A DNA stretch of 5,474 nucleotides from Candidatus Dormiibacterota bacterium (GTDB lineage Bacteria > Chloroflexota > Dormibacteria > Aeolococcales > Aeolococcaceae), in contig PMYJ01000247.1 of the NCBI GenBank assembly GCA_003170875.1, positions 1 to 5,474 on the forward strand, written 5' to 3'. Under the pieces are notes generated by a model. It was not told where the DNA came from and did not search any database. It worked only from the letters and a program-made list of their open reading frames with translations. The translations under genes were made by a program, and so were the position numbers. Shown piece after piece: positions 1 through 5,183 of the stretch. Position 1 is the stretch's first letter. The number at the start of each line of letters is the position of its first letter.

Positions 1-25
1 CGCGGTGCCTAGAGGGTAGGGCGGC

Positions 26-754
26 ATGACCGGTGGGGGAGAGGTCAGCGAGCGGGCCACGCCCCGCGGGCGGCTCCTCCTCACCCTGCAGGAGACGGAC
101 GAGCAGATCGCCCACCTCGAGACCGAGATCGCCGCCCTGGAGGCGGCTCTGAGCGGTGACCCCGAGCTGGAGCGCCTCCGCGAAGCCGAGAGAGCAGCCG
201 AGGCGGAGCGCCAGGGGGCAGAGGAGCGGTGCCGGGGAGTCGAGCGTGAGCTGAGCGGTGTCCGCCAGCGGGCACGCAGCCTGGAGCGGCGCCTCTACGA
301 CGGCTCGGTTCACAATCCCCAGGACCTGCTCGGCATGCAGCGCGACCTGGCGGCGCTCAAGCCCCGCCTCGACGACCTCGAGGCGAGCCTCCTGGAGTGC
401 ATGGAGGCGAGCGAGAGCGCCGAGACGGCCGTGGCCGTCACACGTTCCGCGGTCGCGATGCGCGAGGTGGAACGGGGGTCCCAGGAGCCGCCGCGGCGGG
501 AGTACCTCGCCGTCGCCCGGACCTCCATCGGGGAGCTGCGCGTGATGCGCGCGGCATCCGCCGCCGCCGCCCTGCCCGGCGATGTGCGCATCTACGAGCG
601 GGTCGCGGCCCACCGCCGGCCTGCGGTCGTGCACCTGGAGGGGGACAGCTGCGGTGGCTGCCACCTCCCGCTCGGCATCCGGGAGGCAAACCAGGCGCGC
701 TCTGGTGACGGCCTCGTCCAGTGCAGCAACTGCGACCGCGTGGTCGTGCGGTGA
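26..754 (+). CDS. Coiled-coil protein with C-terminal C4 zinc ribbon (HP0958/CT398-like)
   Basis: This 242-residue protein is mostly charged, heptad-like helix (about residues 18-150, rich in Glu, Arg, Leu and Ala), followed by a C-terminal zinc ribbon. The ribbon has Cys209-x2-Cys212 and Cys233-x2-Cys236, giving four metal ligands. The mid-protein stretch SVHNPQDLLGMQRDLAALK (about residues 94-112) matches the conserved K/HNPxEL...Q.ei..LK segment of the zf-RING_7 family (HP0958, CT398, mycobacterial Rv2229c). Members are cytoplasmic and are thought to bind nucleic acid or protein partners. The biochemical role in this lineage is unknown and I do not assign one. The ATG at 26 is preceded by AGAGGG (11-16) and TAGGG (17-21), so the start is well supported. 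The stop at 752-754 overlaps the GTG of the next gene, implying translational coupling with rnhA. Family assignment is firm; function is not. Confidence 0.88.
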   Translation: MTGGGEVSERATPRGRLLLTLQETDEQIAHLETEIAALEAALSGDPELERLREAERAAEAERQGAEERCRGVERELSGVRQRARSLERRLYDGSVHNPQDLLGMQRDLAALKPRLDDLEASLLECMEASESAETAVAVTRSAVAMREVERGSQEPPRREYLAVARTSIGELRVMRAASAAAALPGDVRIYERVAAHRRPAVVHLEGDSCGGCHLPLGIREANQARSGDGLVQCSNCDRVVVR

Positions 755-1218
755 GGCGTCCGGACCCGGGCCCCTCGGCGCCGCCCCCACCCGGGACGGT
801 CGTCGCCTACACCGACGGTGCCTGCTCGGGCAATCCCGGACCGGGAGCCTGGGCCTTCCGCCTGGAGTGGCCGGACGGCGGCGTGGAGGAGGCGGCAGGG
901 GCGGAAGCGGCCACCACCAACAACCGCGAGGAGCTCAAGGCGGTCCGGGAGGCGCTCCGCGCCGTCCGCCGCCGGATCGGGAACGACCCGGCCTGGCGGA
1001 TCGTGGTCCGCACCGACAGCCTGGGCGCGGTCAACTGGCTGACCCGGCGGTGGAAGCGCAACGCCAATCTGGACCTCTTCCCGGGGATCGACCCTCTGGT
1101 CGATGCTCGCGTCGCCTTTGAGCACGTGCGCGGCCACGCCGGTAACGCCGGCAACGAGCGGGTCGACCGGCTCGCGGTGAACGCCGTTCGCGAGCTGAGC
1201 GACGGCTCCGGCGACTGA
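751..1218 (+). CDS. rnhA: Ribonuclease HI
   Basis: This 155-residue enzyme hydrolyses the RNA strand of RNA:DNA hybrids in the cytoplasm (R-loops, primer remnants). The whole RNase H fold is present. YTDGACSGNPGPG supplies catalytic Asp22, TTNNREEL supplies Glu61, VRTDS supplies Asp89, and GHAGNAGNERVD supplies His129 and Asp139. The segment WLTRRWKRNANLDL (residues 96-109) resembles the Trp/Lys/Arg-rich substrate-binding handle of bacterial RNase HI. Length is normal for a single-domain RNase HI. The frame is open back to a GTG at 721, but I prefer GTG 751: it overlaps the previous stop by four bases (GTGA) and leaves only a short Pro-rich leader (residues 4-14) before the fold. No good Shine-Dalgarno is seen, which fits coupling to the zinc-ribbon gene. 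Unlike mycobacterial Rv2228c there is no C-terminal phosphatase domain. Confidence 0.95.
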   Translation: MRRPDPGPSAPPPPGTVVAYTDGACSGNPGPGAWAFRLEWPDGGVEEAAGAEAATTNNREELKAVREALRAVRRRIGNDPAWRIVVRTDSLGAVNWLTRRWKRNANLDLFPGIDPLVDARVAFEHVRGHAGNAGNERVDRLAVNAVRELSDGSGD

Positions 1219-1235
1219 CCCGACCGGTCTGAGCT

Positions 1236-1274
1236 ACCACAAGGGAGTGGTTGCGCCACCCCCCGTCCTTTTGC
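1236..1274 (+). terminator. Possible weak terminator or alternative hairpins after rnhA
   Basis: ACCAC (1236-1240) can pair with GTGGT (1247-1251) across a 6-base loop. The same GTGG (1247-1250) can instead pair with CCAC (1256-1259) across a 5-base loop. The second form is followed by a C-rich run and TTTT (1269-1272). The stems are only 4-5 bp and the T-tract is short, so this is at best a weak intrinsic terminator. It overlaps the candidate -35 of the next promoter. Confidence 0.2.
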
Positions 1275-1280
1275 TACGTT
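1251..1280 (+). promoter_or_regulatory. Candidate promoter of the type VII secretion genes
   Basis: TTGCGC (1251-1256) resembles a -35 box. Eighteen bases later TACGTT (1275-1280) fits TAnnnT and is preceded by TGC (1272-1274), giving an extended -10 (TGnTAnnnT). Transcription would start near 1287, leaving a leader of about 60 bases before the WXG100 start at 1347. It is the best promoter-like match I noticed in the gap between rnhA and the WXG100 gene. Consensus-type matches of this quality arise by chance, so this remains a prediction. Confidence 0.4.
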
Positions 1281-1288
1281 CTCGGCTC

Positions 1289-1322
1289 CCCCGTTGGGCA
1301 CGATGCGCCCGGCGCGACGGGG
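1289..1322 (+). promoter_or_regulatory. Inverted repeat in the 5' leader of the WXG100 gene
   Basis: CCCCGT (1289-1294) is exactly complementary to ACGGGG (1317-1322). Inside it GGGC (1296-1299) pairs with GCCC (1307-1310). If transcription starts near 1287, this nested stem would sit at the extreme 5' end of the mRNA, a position where stems can protect transcripts from decay. It ends 24 bases before the WXG100 ATG, so the probable ribosome site at 1334-1339 stays outside the stem. In such GC-rich DNA some inverted repeats are expected by chance. Confidence 0.3.
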
Positions 1323-1346
1323 ATGAAGAGGGCGTGGGGCTTTGCG

Positions 1347-1637
1347 ATGATCATCAAGGTCACTTCCGACGATCTCATGACCGTGTCCGGATCCCTCCAG
1401 TCGGGGGCCGGCGAGATCGACGGCCGGCTGAAGAGCATGCAGGGACAGGTGCAGGGCCTGATCGAGAGTGGCTGGCAGGGGGCGGCGTCCGCCCAGTTCG
1501 GCGGGCTGTTCCAGGAGTGGAACCAGGGGGCCGCTCAGCTCAACACCGCCCTGGAGGGAATCGCGCAGCTCCTCTCGAGCGCCTCCAGGACATACTCGGA
1601 GGCCGAGCAGGCGATCACCCAGTCGATGCAGCAGTAG
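1347..1637 (+). CDS. WXG100 family protein (EsxA/EsxB-like type VII secretion substrate)
   Basis: This 96-residue protein has the size and pattern of a WXG100 (Pfam WXG100/EsxA) protein. A first amphipathic helix (about residues 7-40) is followed by the turn SGWQG with W43-Q-G45, then a second helix (about 46-92). Y83-S-E-A-E87 near the C terminus fits the YxxxD/E export signal of type VII substrates. Family members form helical-hairpin dimers and are exported by an FtsK/EccC/EssC-type ATPase, which is the next gene. Glycines and glutamines are frequent and there is no signal peptide, as expected. ATG 1347 is preferred: GTGGGG at 1334-1339 lies 7 bases upstream. ATG 1323 is in frame and would add eight residues, but it abuts the leader hairpin and has no spaced Shine-Dalgarno. 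Only one WXG100 gene is visible, so a homodimer is possible, or a partner lies outside the window. Confidence 0.9.
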   Translation: MIIKVTSDDLMTVSGSLQSGAGEIDGRLKSMQGQVQGLIESGWQGAASAQFGGLFQEWNQGAAQLNTALEGIAQLLSSASRTYSEAEQAITQSMQQ

Positions 1638-1642
1638 CGGCG

Positions 1643-1655
1643 CCCGGCCGCCGGG
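1643..1655 (+). promoter_or_regulatory. Small GC hairpin between WXG100 and ATPase genes
   Basis: CCCGG (1643-1647) pairs with CCGGG (1651-1655) over a 3-base loop, just after the WXG100 stop codon. There is no T-tract, so it is not a classical terminator. It could pause polymerase or stabilise the 3' end of a processed WXG100 message, letting the small substrate be made in excess over the ATPase. Chance occurrence is quite possible at this GC content. Confidence 0.15.
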
Positions 1656-1669
1656 ACCCCGGGTGAGCT

Positions 1670-1675
1670 GAGGGG
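1670..1675 (+). promoter_or_regulatory. Ribosome binding site supporting the GTG 1685 start
   Basis: GAGGGG lies nine bases before GTG 1685. It is a strong Shine-Dalgarno and decides the start of the ATPase gene in favour of this GTG. The reading frame then begins with MTNFRVDSD and reaches the FHA domain within about 45 residues. Confidence 0.6.
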
Positions 1676-1684
1676 CGTGGGACC

Positions 1685-3586
1685 GTGACCAACTTTCGGG
1701 TCGACTCCGACGTCTCCCCGGAACTGCCCCGTCCCTCCGCCAAACCCGCCCCCGGCCAGCTCTGCCTGCTGGTGGTCGGAGGTTCCGACACCGGCGCGTG
1801 GACGCCCCTGCTCCCCGGAGCCACCGAGGTGGGCCGCCAGGCTCCGATCCGGCTCACGGATCAGAGCCTTTCGCAGCCGCATTTCCGCCTGACCCTCGGG
1901 GAGGGCGCCCGGCTGGAGCTCGAAGACTGCGGGTCGCGCGGCGGTACGACCGTGGACGGTGCGGCGTTCAGCGGACGCCGCCCGCTCGAGCCCGGGTCGG
2001 TGATCGCCGCCGGCGGGACGCGATTCGCCGCGGTGGTCGCGCCTCTCGCCGACGCTGCGCTCACCCCCGCGGGCGATGGCACCCTCGACTTCTACCGGCC
2101 TCCCCGGCTGCGCGCGCCCGTGGGGTTCGGCCGGGTCGCCTTCCCCAGCGATCCCCGCCCGCCCAATCGGGCACCGGTGCAGCTCTTTGCCATGCTGGCG
2201 CCGGTCCTCGCGGCCGGGGCGATGGCCCTCCTCGCCCATCAGGTCGCCTTCCTCGCCATCGCCGCGCTCACCCCGCTGATGGGCGTCGGGACCCTGGTCA
2301 CGGACCGGCGCCGGGGCAGGAGCAGCCATCGACGCCAGCTGGAGGAATACAGGCAGCGCCTCCATGACGCCCGCTCTCAGCTGGAGGGTCTCCTCCGCGA
2401 CGAGTTGCGGAGCCTGCGCGACGTCCACCCGGATCCCGGCAGCGCTCTGCTCCGCGCGGTCATGCCGTCGAGCCGGGTCTGGGAGCGCCGCCGCGAGGAC
2501 GACGACTTCCTCACCCTCCGGATCGGGACCGGAGCGGTGCCCGCGTCGGTCGAGGTGAACGGTGCCCTCCCGGAGCCGGACGATGCTGCGCCCCTGCTCC
2601 ACGACGCGCCCGTCACGCTCTCCCTGCGCTCCTGGCGCGCTCTCGGGATCGCCGGTCCGCGGTCCCTGGCCCGGGAGCTGGCGCGGGCGATCGTGGCGAC
2701 GGCGGCGGCCTCGCACAGCCCCCGCGACCTCGCCATCACCGTCCTGACCGGGGAGGGGGCCGGTCCCGACTGGGAGTGGATCCGGTGGCTGCCCCACTGC
2801 CGCCCGGAGGCCGCCGAGGGCCCCCACGTCCGGGTGGGCAACGACCCGGCGACGATCGCCGCGCGGGTCAGCGAGCTGAGCGACCTGCTCGGCGGGCTGC
2901 GCGCCGAAGGGAGGGACCGGCGGCCATCGGTGCCTCGCCTGCTCCACCTGGTGGTGCTGGACGGCTCCTACGCCCTGCGCCAGCGCCACGACCTCGGTCC
3001 GCTGATCGACGAGGGGCCCTCGCACGGCATCCATTTCATCTGTCTCGACGACGCGGCTCCCCAGCTCCCCGAGGGCTGCCGCGCCGTCTGCGACCTGGGC
3101 ACCGGCGGTGACGCGGCGGCCACCCTGCGCCGCGCCGGCGAGGGAAACTTTGCCGGCATCCAGCCCGACCGGCTCAGCCCGCGGGCGTGCGAGACGCTGG
3201 CGCGCGCCCTGGCACCGCTGCGCGACACCGGGGCGGTCAGGGCCGGTGGTCGCCTCCCGGCGTCGATTCGCCTGCTCGAGGTGCTGGGCCTCGATCCTCC
3301 GGCGCCGGCCGCGATCCAGGCGCTCTGGCGCACCGGCCGGACCACGGCAGTCCCGATCGGGAAGGATGCCGACGGCCACCTTCCTCCTCGACCTCGCCCA
3401 GGGGCCCCACATGCTGGTGGGCGGGACCACCGGGGCCGGCAAGAGCGAGCTGCTCCAGACCATCGTCGCCTCGCTCGCCGCCCACAACCGCCCCGACCAG
3501 ATGGTCTTCGTGCTCATCGACTACAAGGGGGGCGCCGCCTTCCGGGGCTGCGTCGACCTGCCCCACACCGTCGGGATGGTCACTGA
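1685..3586 (+). CDS. N-terminal part of the FHA-FtsK ATPase: FHA, two membrane helices, degenerate ATPase-like domain
   Basis: The open frame is 633 codons, but only the first 564 (to 3376) belong to the protein; the last 69 residues, rich in Pro and Arg, are out of frame. Residues about 25-117 form an FHA domain with G50-R51, S63-x2-H66 and GSRGGTTVDG (83-92). Residues 165-184 and 187-206 are two adjacent membrane helices separated by AHQ and followed by RRRGR, so the C-terminal bulk should be cytoplasmic. Residues about 213-300 form a charged stalk that includes VHPDP, VWERRREDDDFLTLRIG and similar motifs characteristic of EccC/EssC proteins. Residues about 310-555 resemble a degenerate, P-loop-less ATPase-like domain: WEWIRWLPH starts at Trp363 and LPEGCRAVCDL lies near residues 461-471. 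The segment ends in VPIGKDADG, which in relatives leads straight into ATPase 1. Start chosen from the Shine-Dalgarno at 1670-1675. Confidence 0.85.
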   Translation: MTNFRVDSDVSPELPRPSAKPAPGQLCLLVVGGSDTGAWTPLLPGATEVGRQAPIRLTDQSLSQPHFRLTLGEGARLELEDCGSRGGTTVDGAAFSGRRPLEPGSVIAAGGTRFAAVVAPLADAALTPAGDGTLDFYRPPRLRAPVGFGRVAFPSDPRPPNRAPVQLFAMLAPVLAAGAMALLAHQVAFLAIAALTPLMGVGTLVTDRRRGRSSHRRQLEEYRQRLHDARSQLEGLLRDELRSLRDVHPDPGSALLRAVMPSSRVWERRREDDDFLTLRIGTGAVPASVEVNGALPEPDDAAPLLHDAPVTLSLRSWRALGIAGPRSLARELARAIVATAAASHSPRDLAITVLTGEGAGPDWEWIRWLPHCRPEAAEGPHVRVGNDPATIAARVSELSDLLGGLRAEGRDRRPSVPRLLHLVVLDGSYALRQRHDLGPLIDEGPSHGIHFICLDDAAPQLPEGCRAVCDLGTGGDAAATLRRAGEGNFAGIQPDRLSPRACETLARALAPLRDTGAVRAGGRLPASIRLLEVLGLDPPAPAAIQALWRTGRTTAVPIGKDADGHLPPRPRPGAPHAGGRDHRGRQERAAPDHRRLARRPQPPRPDGLRAHRLQGGRRLPGLRRPAPHRRDGH

Positions 3587-5183
3587 CCTCGACACCGCCT
3601 CGGTGGAACGCGCCCTGCTCTCGCTGCGCGCCGAGCTGCAGCGGAGGAAGGCGGTCCTGGACGCCGCCGACCAGGCCGACATCCTCCGCTACTGGGCGGC
3701 GATCGGAGCCGGTCGCGGTGCCGACCCGCTCCCGCGGCTGGTGCTGGTCGTCGACGAGTTCAAGACCATGGCCGACGCCATGCCCGAGCAGCTCAAGGCG
3801 CTGGTCGACATCGCGGCCCAGGGTCGGTCGCTCGGCGTGCACCTGATCCTCGCGACCCAGCGTCCGGCCGGTGCTGTCACCGGCGACATGCGGGCCAATG
3901 TCAACCTCAGCATCTGCCTGCGGGTCGCCACCACCCAGGACTCCCTGGACGTCATTGGGGCGCCGGACGCCGCCGACCTCTCTGTGGAGAACCCCGGCCG
4001 CGCCTACCTCCGGGTGGGCACCTCCCGGCCCGAGGTCTTCCAGGTGGCGCGGGTGGGCGGGCCGCGTCCGGGAGCGCACCTCGGCGCGGTGCCGATCGAG
4101 GTGCGCGAGGTGAGGTGGTCCGAGCTGGGGAGGCCCCTGCCGGTGACCGCCGCGCCACCGGCCTCCGCCGACGACGCCACCGATCTCGCGGCGCTGGTCG
4201 GCGCCATCCGCGGCGCCGCGTCCCAGCTCGGAGCCGTCGCCCCCGCACCGCCCTGGCAGCCCCCCCTTCCGGAGATGCTCCCGCTGGCGGTGCTCAGCGT
4301 GTCACCGCCGCTGCATCTCGCCTTCGGGCGCGCCGACCTCCCCCGGGAGCAGCGCCAGGTGGTGGCCGCCTACGCCGTCGAGCGCCAGGGCCACCTCCTC
4401 GTCGCGGGCGCTCCGAGGTCGGGCCGGACCACGCTGCTGCGCACCCTCGCCGCGGCCGCGACCGCCACTCCGACGCGGGATCTCCACCTCTACGCCATCG
4501 ACTGCGGGGGCGGCGGGCTCGCCGCGCTCACCGCCCTCCCTCAGTGCGGGGCGGTGGTGACGCCGGCCGACCCCGACCGGGTCGAGCGCCTCCTGAACCG
4601 TTTGCACCGTGAGCTGACCGCACGGCTCCAGCACCTGACCACGGCCGGCTGCAGCGACCTCGCGGAGCTGCGCGCTCGGGACCCGGGCGCCGCCCTGCCG
4701 TACATCCTGTTGCTTGTCGATCGCTACGACAGCTTCGTCTCCCAGTTGGAGTCCTTCGACGGGGGCAAGCTGGTCGCCCAGCTCCAGCGGCTGCTCCAGG
4801 ACAGCCTGAGCCCCGGATTCCGTCTGGTGCTGACCGGGGATCGCACCCTGGTGACCGGACGCGTCGGCGGCATGGTCGAGGAGAAGCTGATGCTGCGGAT
4901 GGCCGACCGCCTCGACTACAGCGTCGCCGGTCTCTCGGCCCGCAGCCTCCCCGCCGAGATCCTTCCGGGTGCCCTCCGGCGACCCCATCCAAATCGCCCA
5001 CGTGGGGGACTCCCCCGACGGCGCCGCCCAGACCGGCGCGCTTCGGGAGCTGGCCGGATCGGCGGCCGCCTCCGTGGGTTGGGGGCCCTTCCGGGTCGAT
5101 CCGCTCCCCGCCAGCATCGGCTACGCGCAGGCGCTGCGCCTTCCCCGGCGGGGGGAGGGGGCACTTGCCGGGGTGGGCGGTGA
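3366..5183 (+). CDS. Middle part of the FHA-FtsK ATPase: FtsK/SpoIIIE modules 1 and 2
   Basis: The frame is open from 3108, but genuine protein starts near 3378; ATG 3366 is the nearest possible initiator, giving 605 residues. Module 1 has a canonical P-loop GGTTGAGKSE (Lys codon 3441-3443), the strand VLIDYKGG, a Walker B strand LVLVVDEF (Asp 3753, Glu 3756), and LATQRP near 3849-3866 followed by the FtsK-type DSLDVIGAPDAADL. It should therefore hydrolyse ATP. Module 2 has GAPRSGRTT (4407-4433), with Arg in place of the P-loop Lys, and LLLVDRYD (4710-4730) as its Walker B-like strand. Correct protein continues through DYSVAGLSARSLPAEI to about 4961. The final ~70 residues to TGA 5181-5183 are an Arg/Pro-rich out-of-frame tail. 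Whether this part is ever translated alone is doubtful: GGGAAGG abuts ATG 3366 with almost no spacing. Confidence 0.82.
   Translation: MPTATFLLDLAQGPHMLVGGTTGAGKSELLQTIVASLAAHNRPDQMVFVLIDYKGGAAFRGCVDLPHTVGMVTDLDTASVERALLSLRAELQRRKAVLDAADQADILRYWAAIGAGRGADPLPRLVLVVDEFKTMADAMPEQLKALVDIAAQGRSLGVHLILATQRPAGAVTGDMRANVNLSICLRVATTQDSLDVIGAPDAADLSVENPGRAYLRVGTSRPEVFQVARVGGPRPGAHLGAVPIEVREVRWSELGRPLPVTAAPPASADDATDLAALVGAIRGAASQLGAVAPAPPWQPPLPEMLPLAVLSVSPPLHLAFGRADLPREQRQVVAAYAVERQGHLLVAGAPRSGRTTLLRTLAAAATATPTRDLHLYAIDCGGGGLAALTALPQCGAVVTPADPDRVERLLNRLHRELTARLQHLTTAGCSDLAELRARDPGAALPYILLLVDRYDSFVSQLESFDGGKLVAQLQRLLQDSLSPGFRLVLTGDRTLVTGRVGGMVEEKLMLRMADRLDYSVAGLSARSLPAEILPGALRRPHPNRPRGGLPRRRRPDRRASGAGRIGGRLRGLGALPGRSAPRQHRLRAGAAPSPAGGGGTCRGGR
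3374..3381 (+). other. Frameshift junction 1 in the ATPase gene
   Basis: Upstream the frame reads VPIGKDADG (last codon GGC 3374-3376). Skipping one base and reading from 3378 gives TFLLDLAQGPH and then the P-loop. The joined VPIGKDADG-TFLLDL has the spacing expected of relatives, so a single extra base, for instance one C in the GGCCACC stretch, explains the break best. Confidence 0.75.
4959..4972 (+). other. Frameshift junction 2 in the ATPase gene
   Basis: The upstream frame reads LPAEILPG through GGT 4968-4970. The downstream frame reads FRVPSGDPIQIA from TTC 4963. Both frames use the same bases CTTCCGGGT (4962-4970) sensibly: as LPG in one and FRV in the other. This suggests loss of one copy of a short direct repeat rather than a simple base insertion. 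Confidence 0.7.

Noticed and set aside
1..12. End of an upstream gene with stop TAG at 10-12
   Set aside because: Only three codons would be visible, too little to support a gene or its frame.
721..750. Upstream GTG 721 as the RNase HI start
   Set aside because: It would overlap the zinc-ribbon coding region by 34 bases and add residues with no family counterpart; GTG 751 gives the common 4-base overlap.
582..1137. Overlapping open frames on both strands across the zinc-ribbon/rnhA junction
   Set aside because: They are out of frame with two genes that carry intact metal-binding and catalytic motifs, and show Arg/Pro/Gly-rich shadow composition.
1251..1346. TTG 1251 as start of the WXG100 gene (128 residues)
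   Set aside because: It would coincide with the candidate -35 box and add 32 residues that are not WXG100-like; ATG 1347 gives the usual size of about 100 residues.
1535..3517. 660-codon open frame on the minus strand
   Set aside because: It lies antisense to the WXG100 and ATPase genes, whose motifs are unmistakable. Its protein is low-complexity Arg/Gly/Pro/Ala with no recognisable domain, a typical GC-rich shadow frame.
3366..3586. Internal re-initiation at ATG 3366 as a deliberate split of the ATPase into two proteins
   Set aside because: The upstream frame does not stop until 3584-3586, the ATG sits inside the linker just before the P-loop, and the purine-rich sequence abuts it without proper spacing. 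A second break at 4962 also argues for indels rather than a designed split.
4260..4266. Run of seven C as a suspected frameshift site
   Set aside because: The protein reads WQPPLPEML smoothly through it in the same frame as both flanks, so there is no break here.
4302..5117. 271-codon open frame on the minus strand
   Set aside because: It is antisense to ATPase modules 2 and 3. The composition is that of a shadow frame and no motif is visible.
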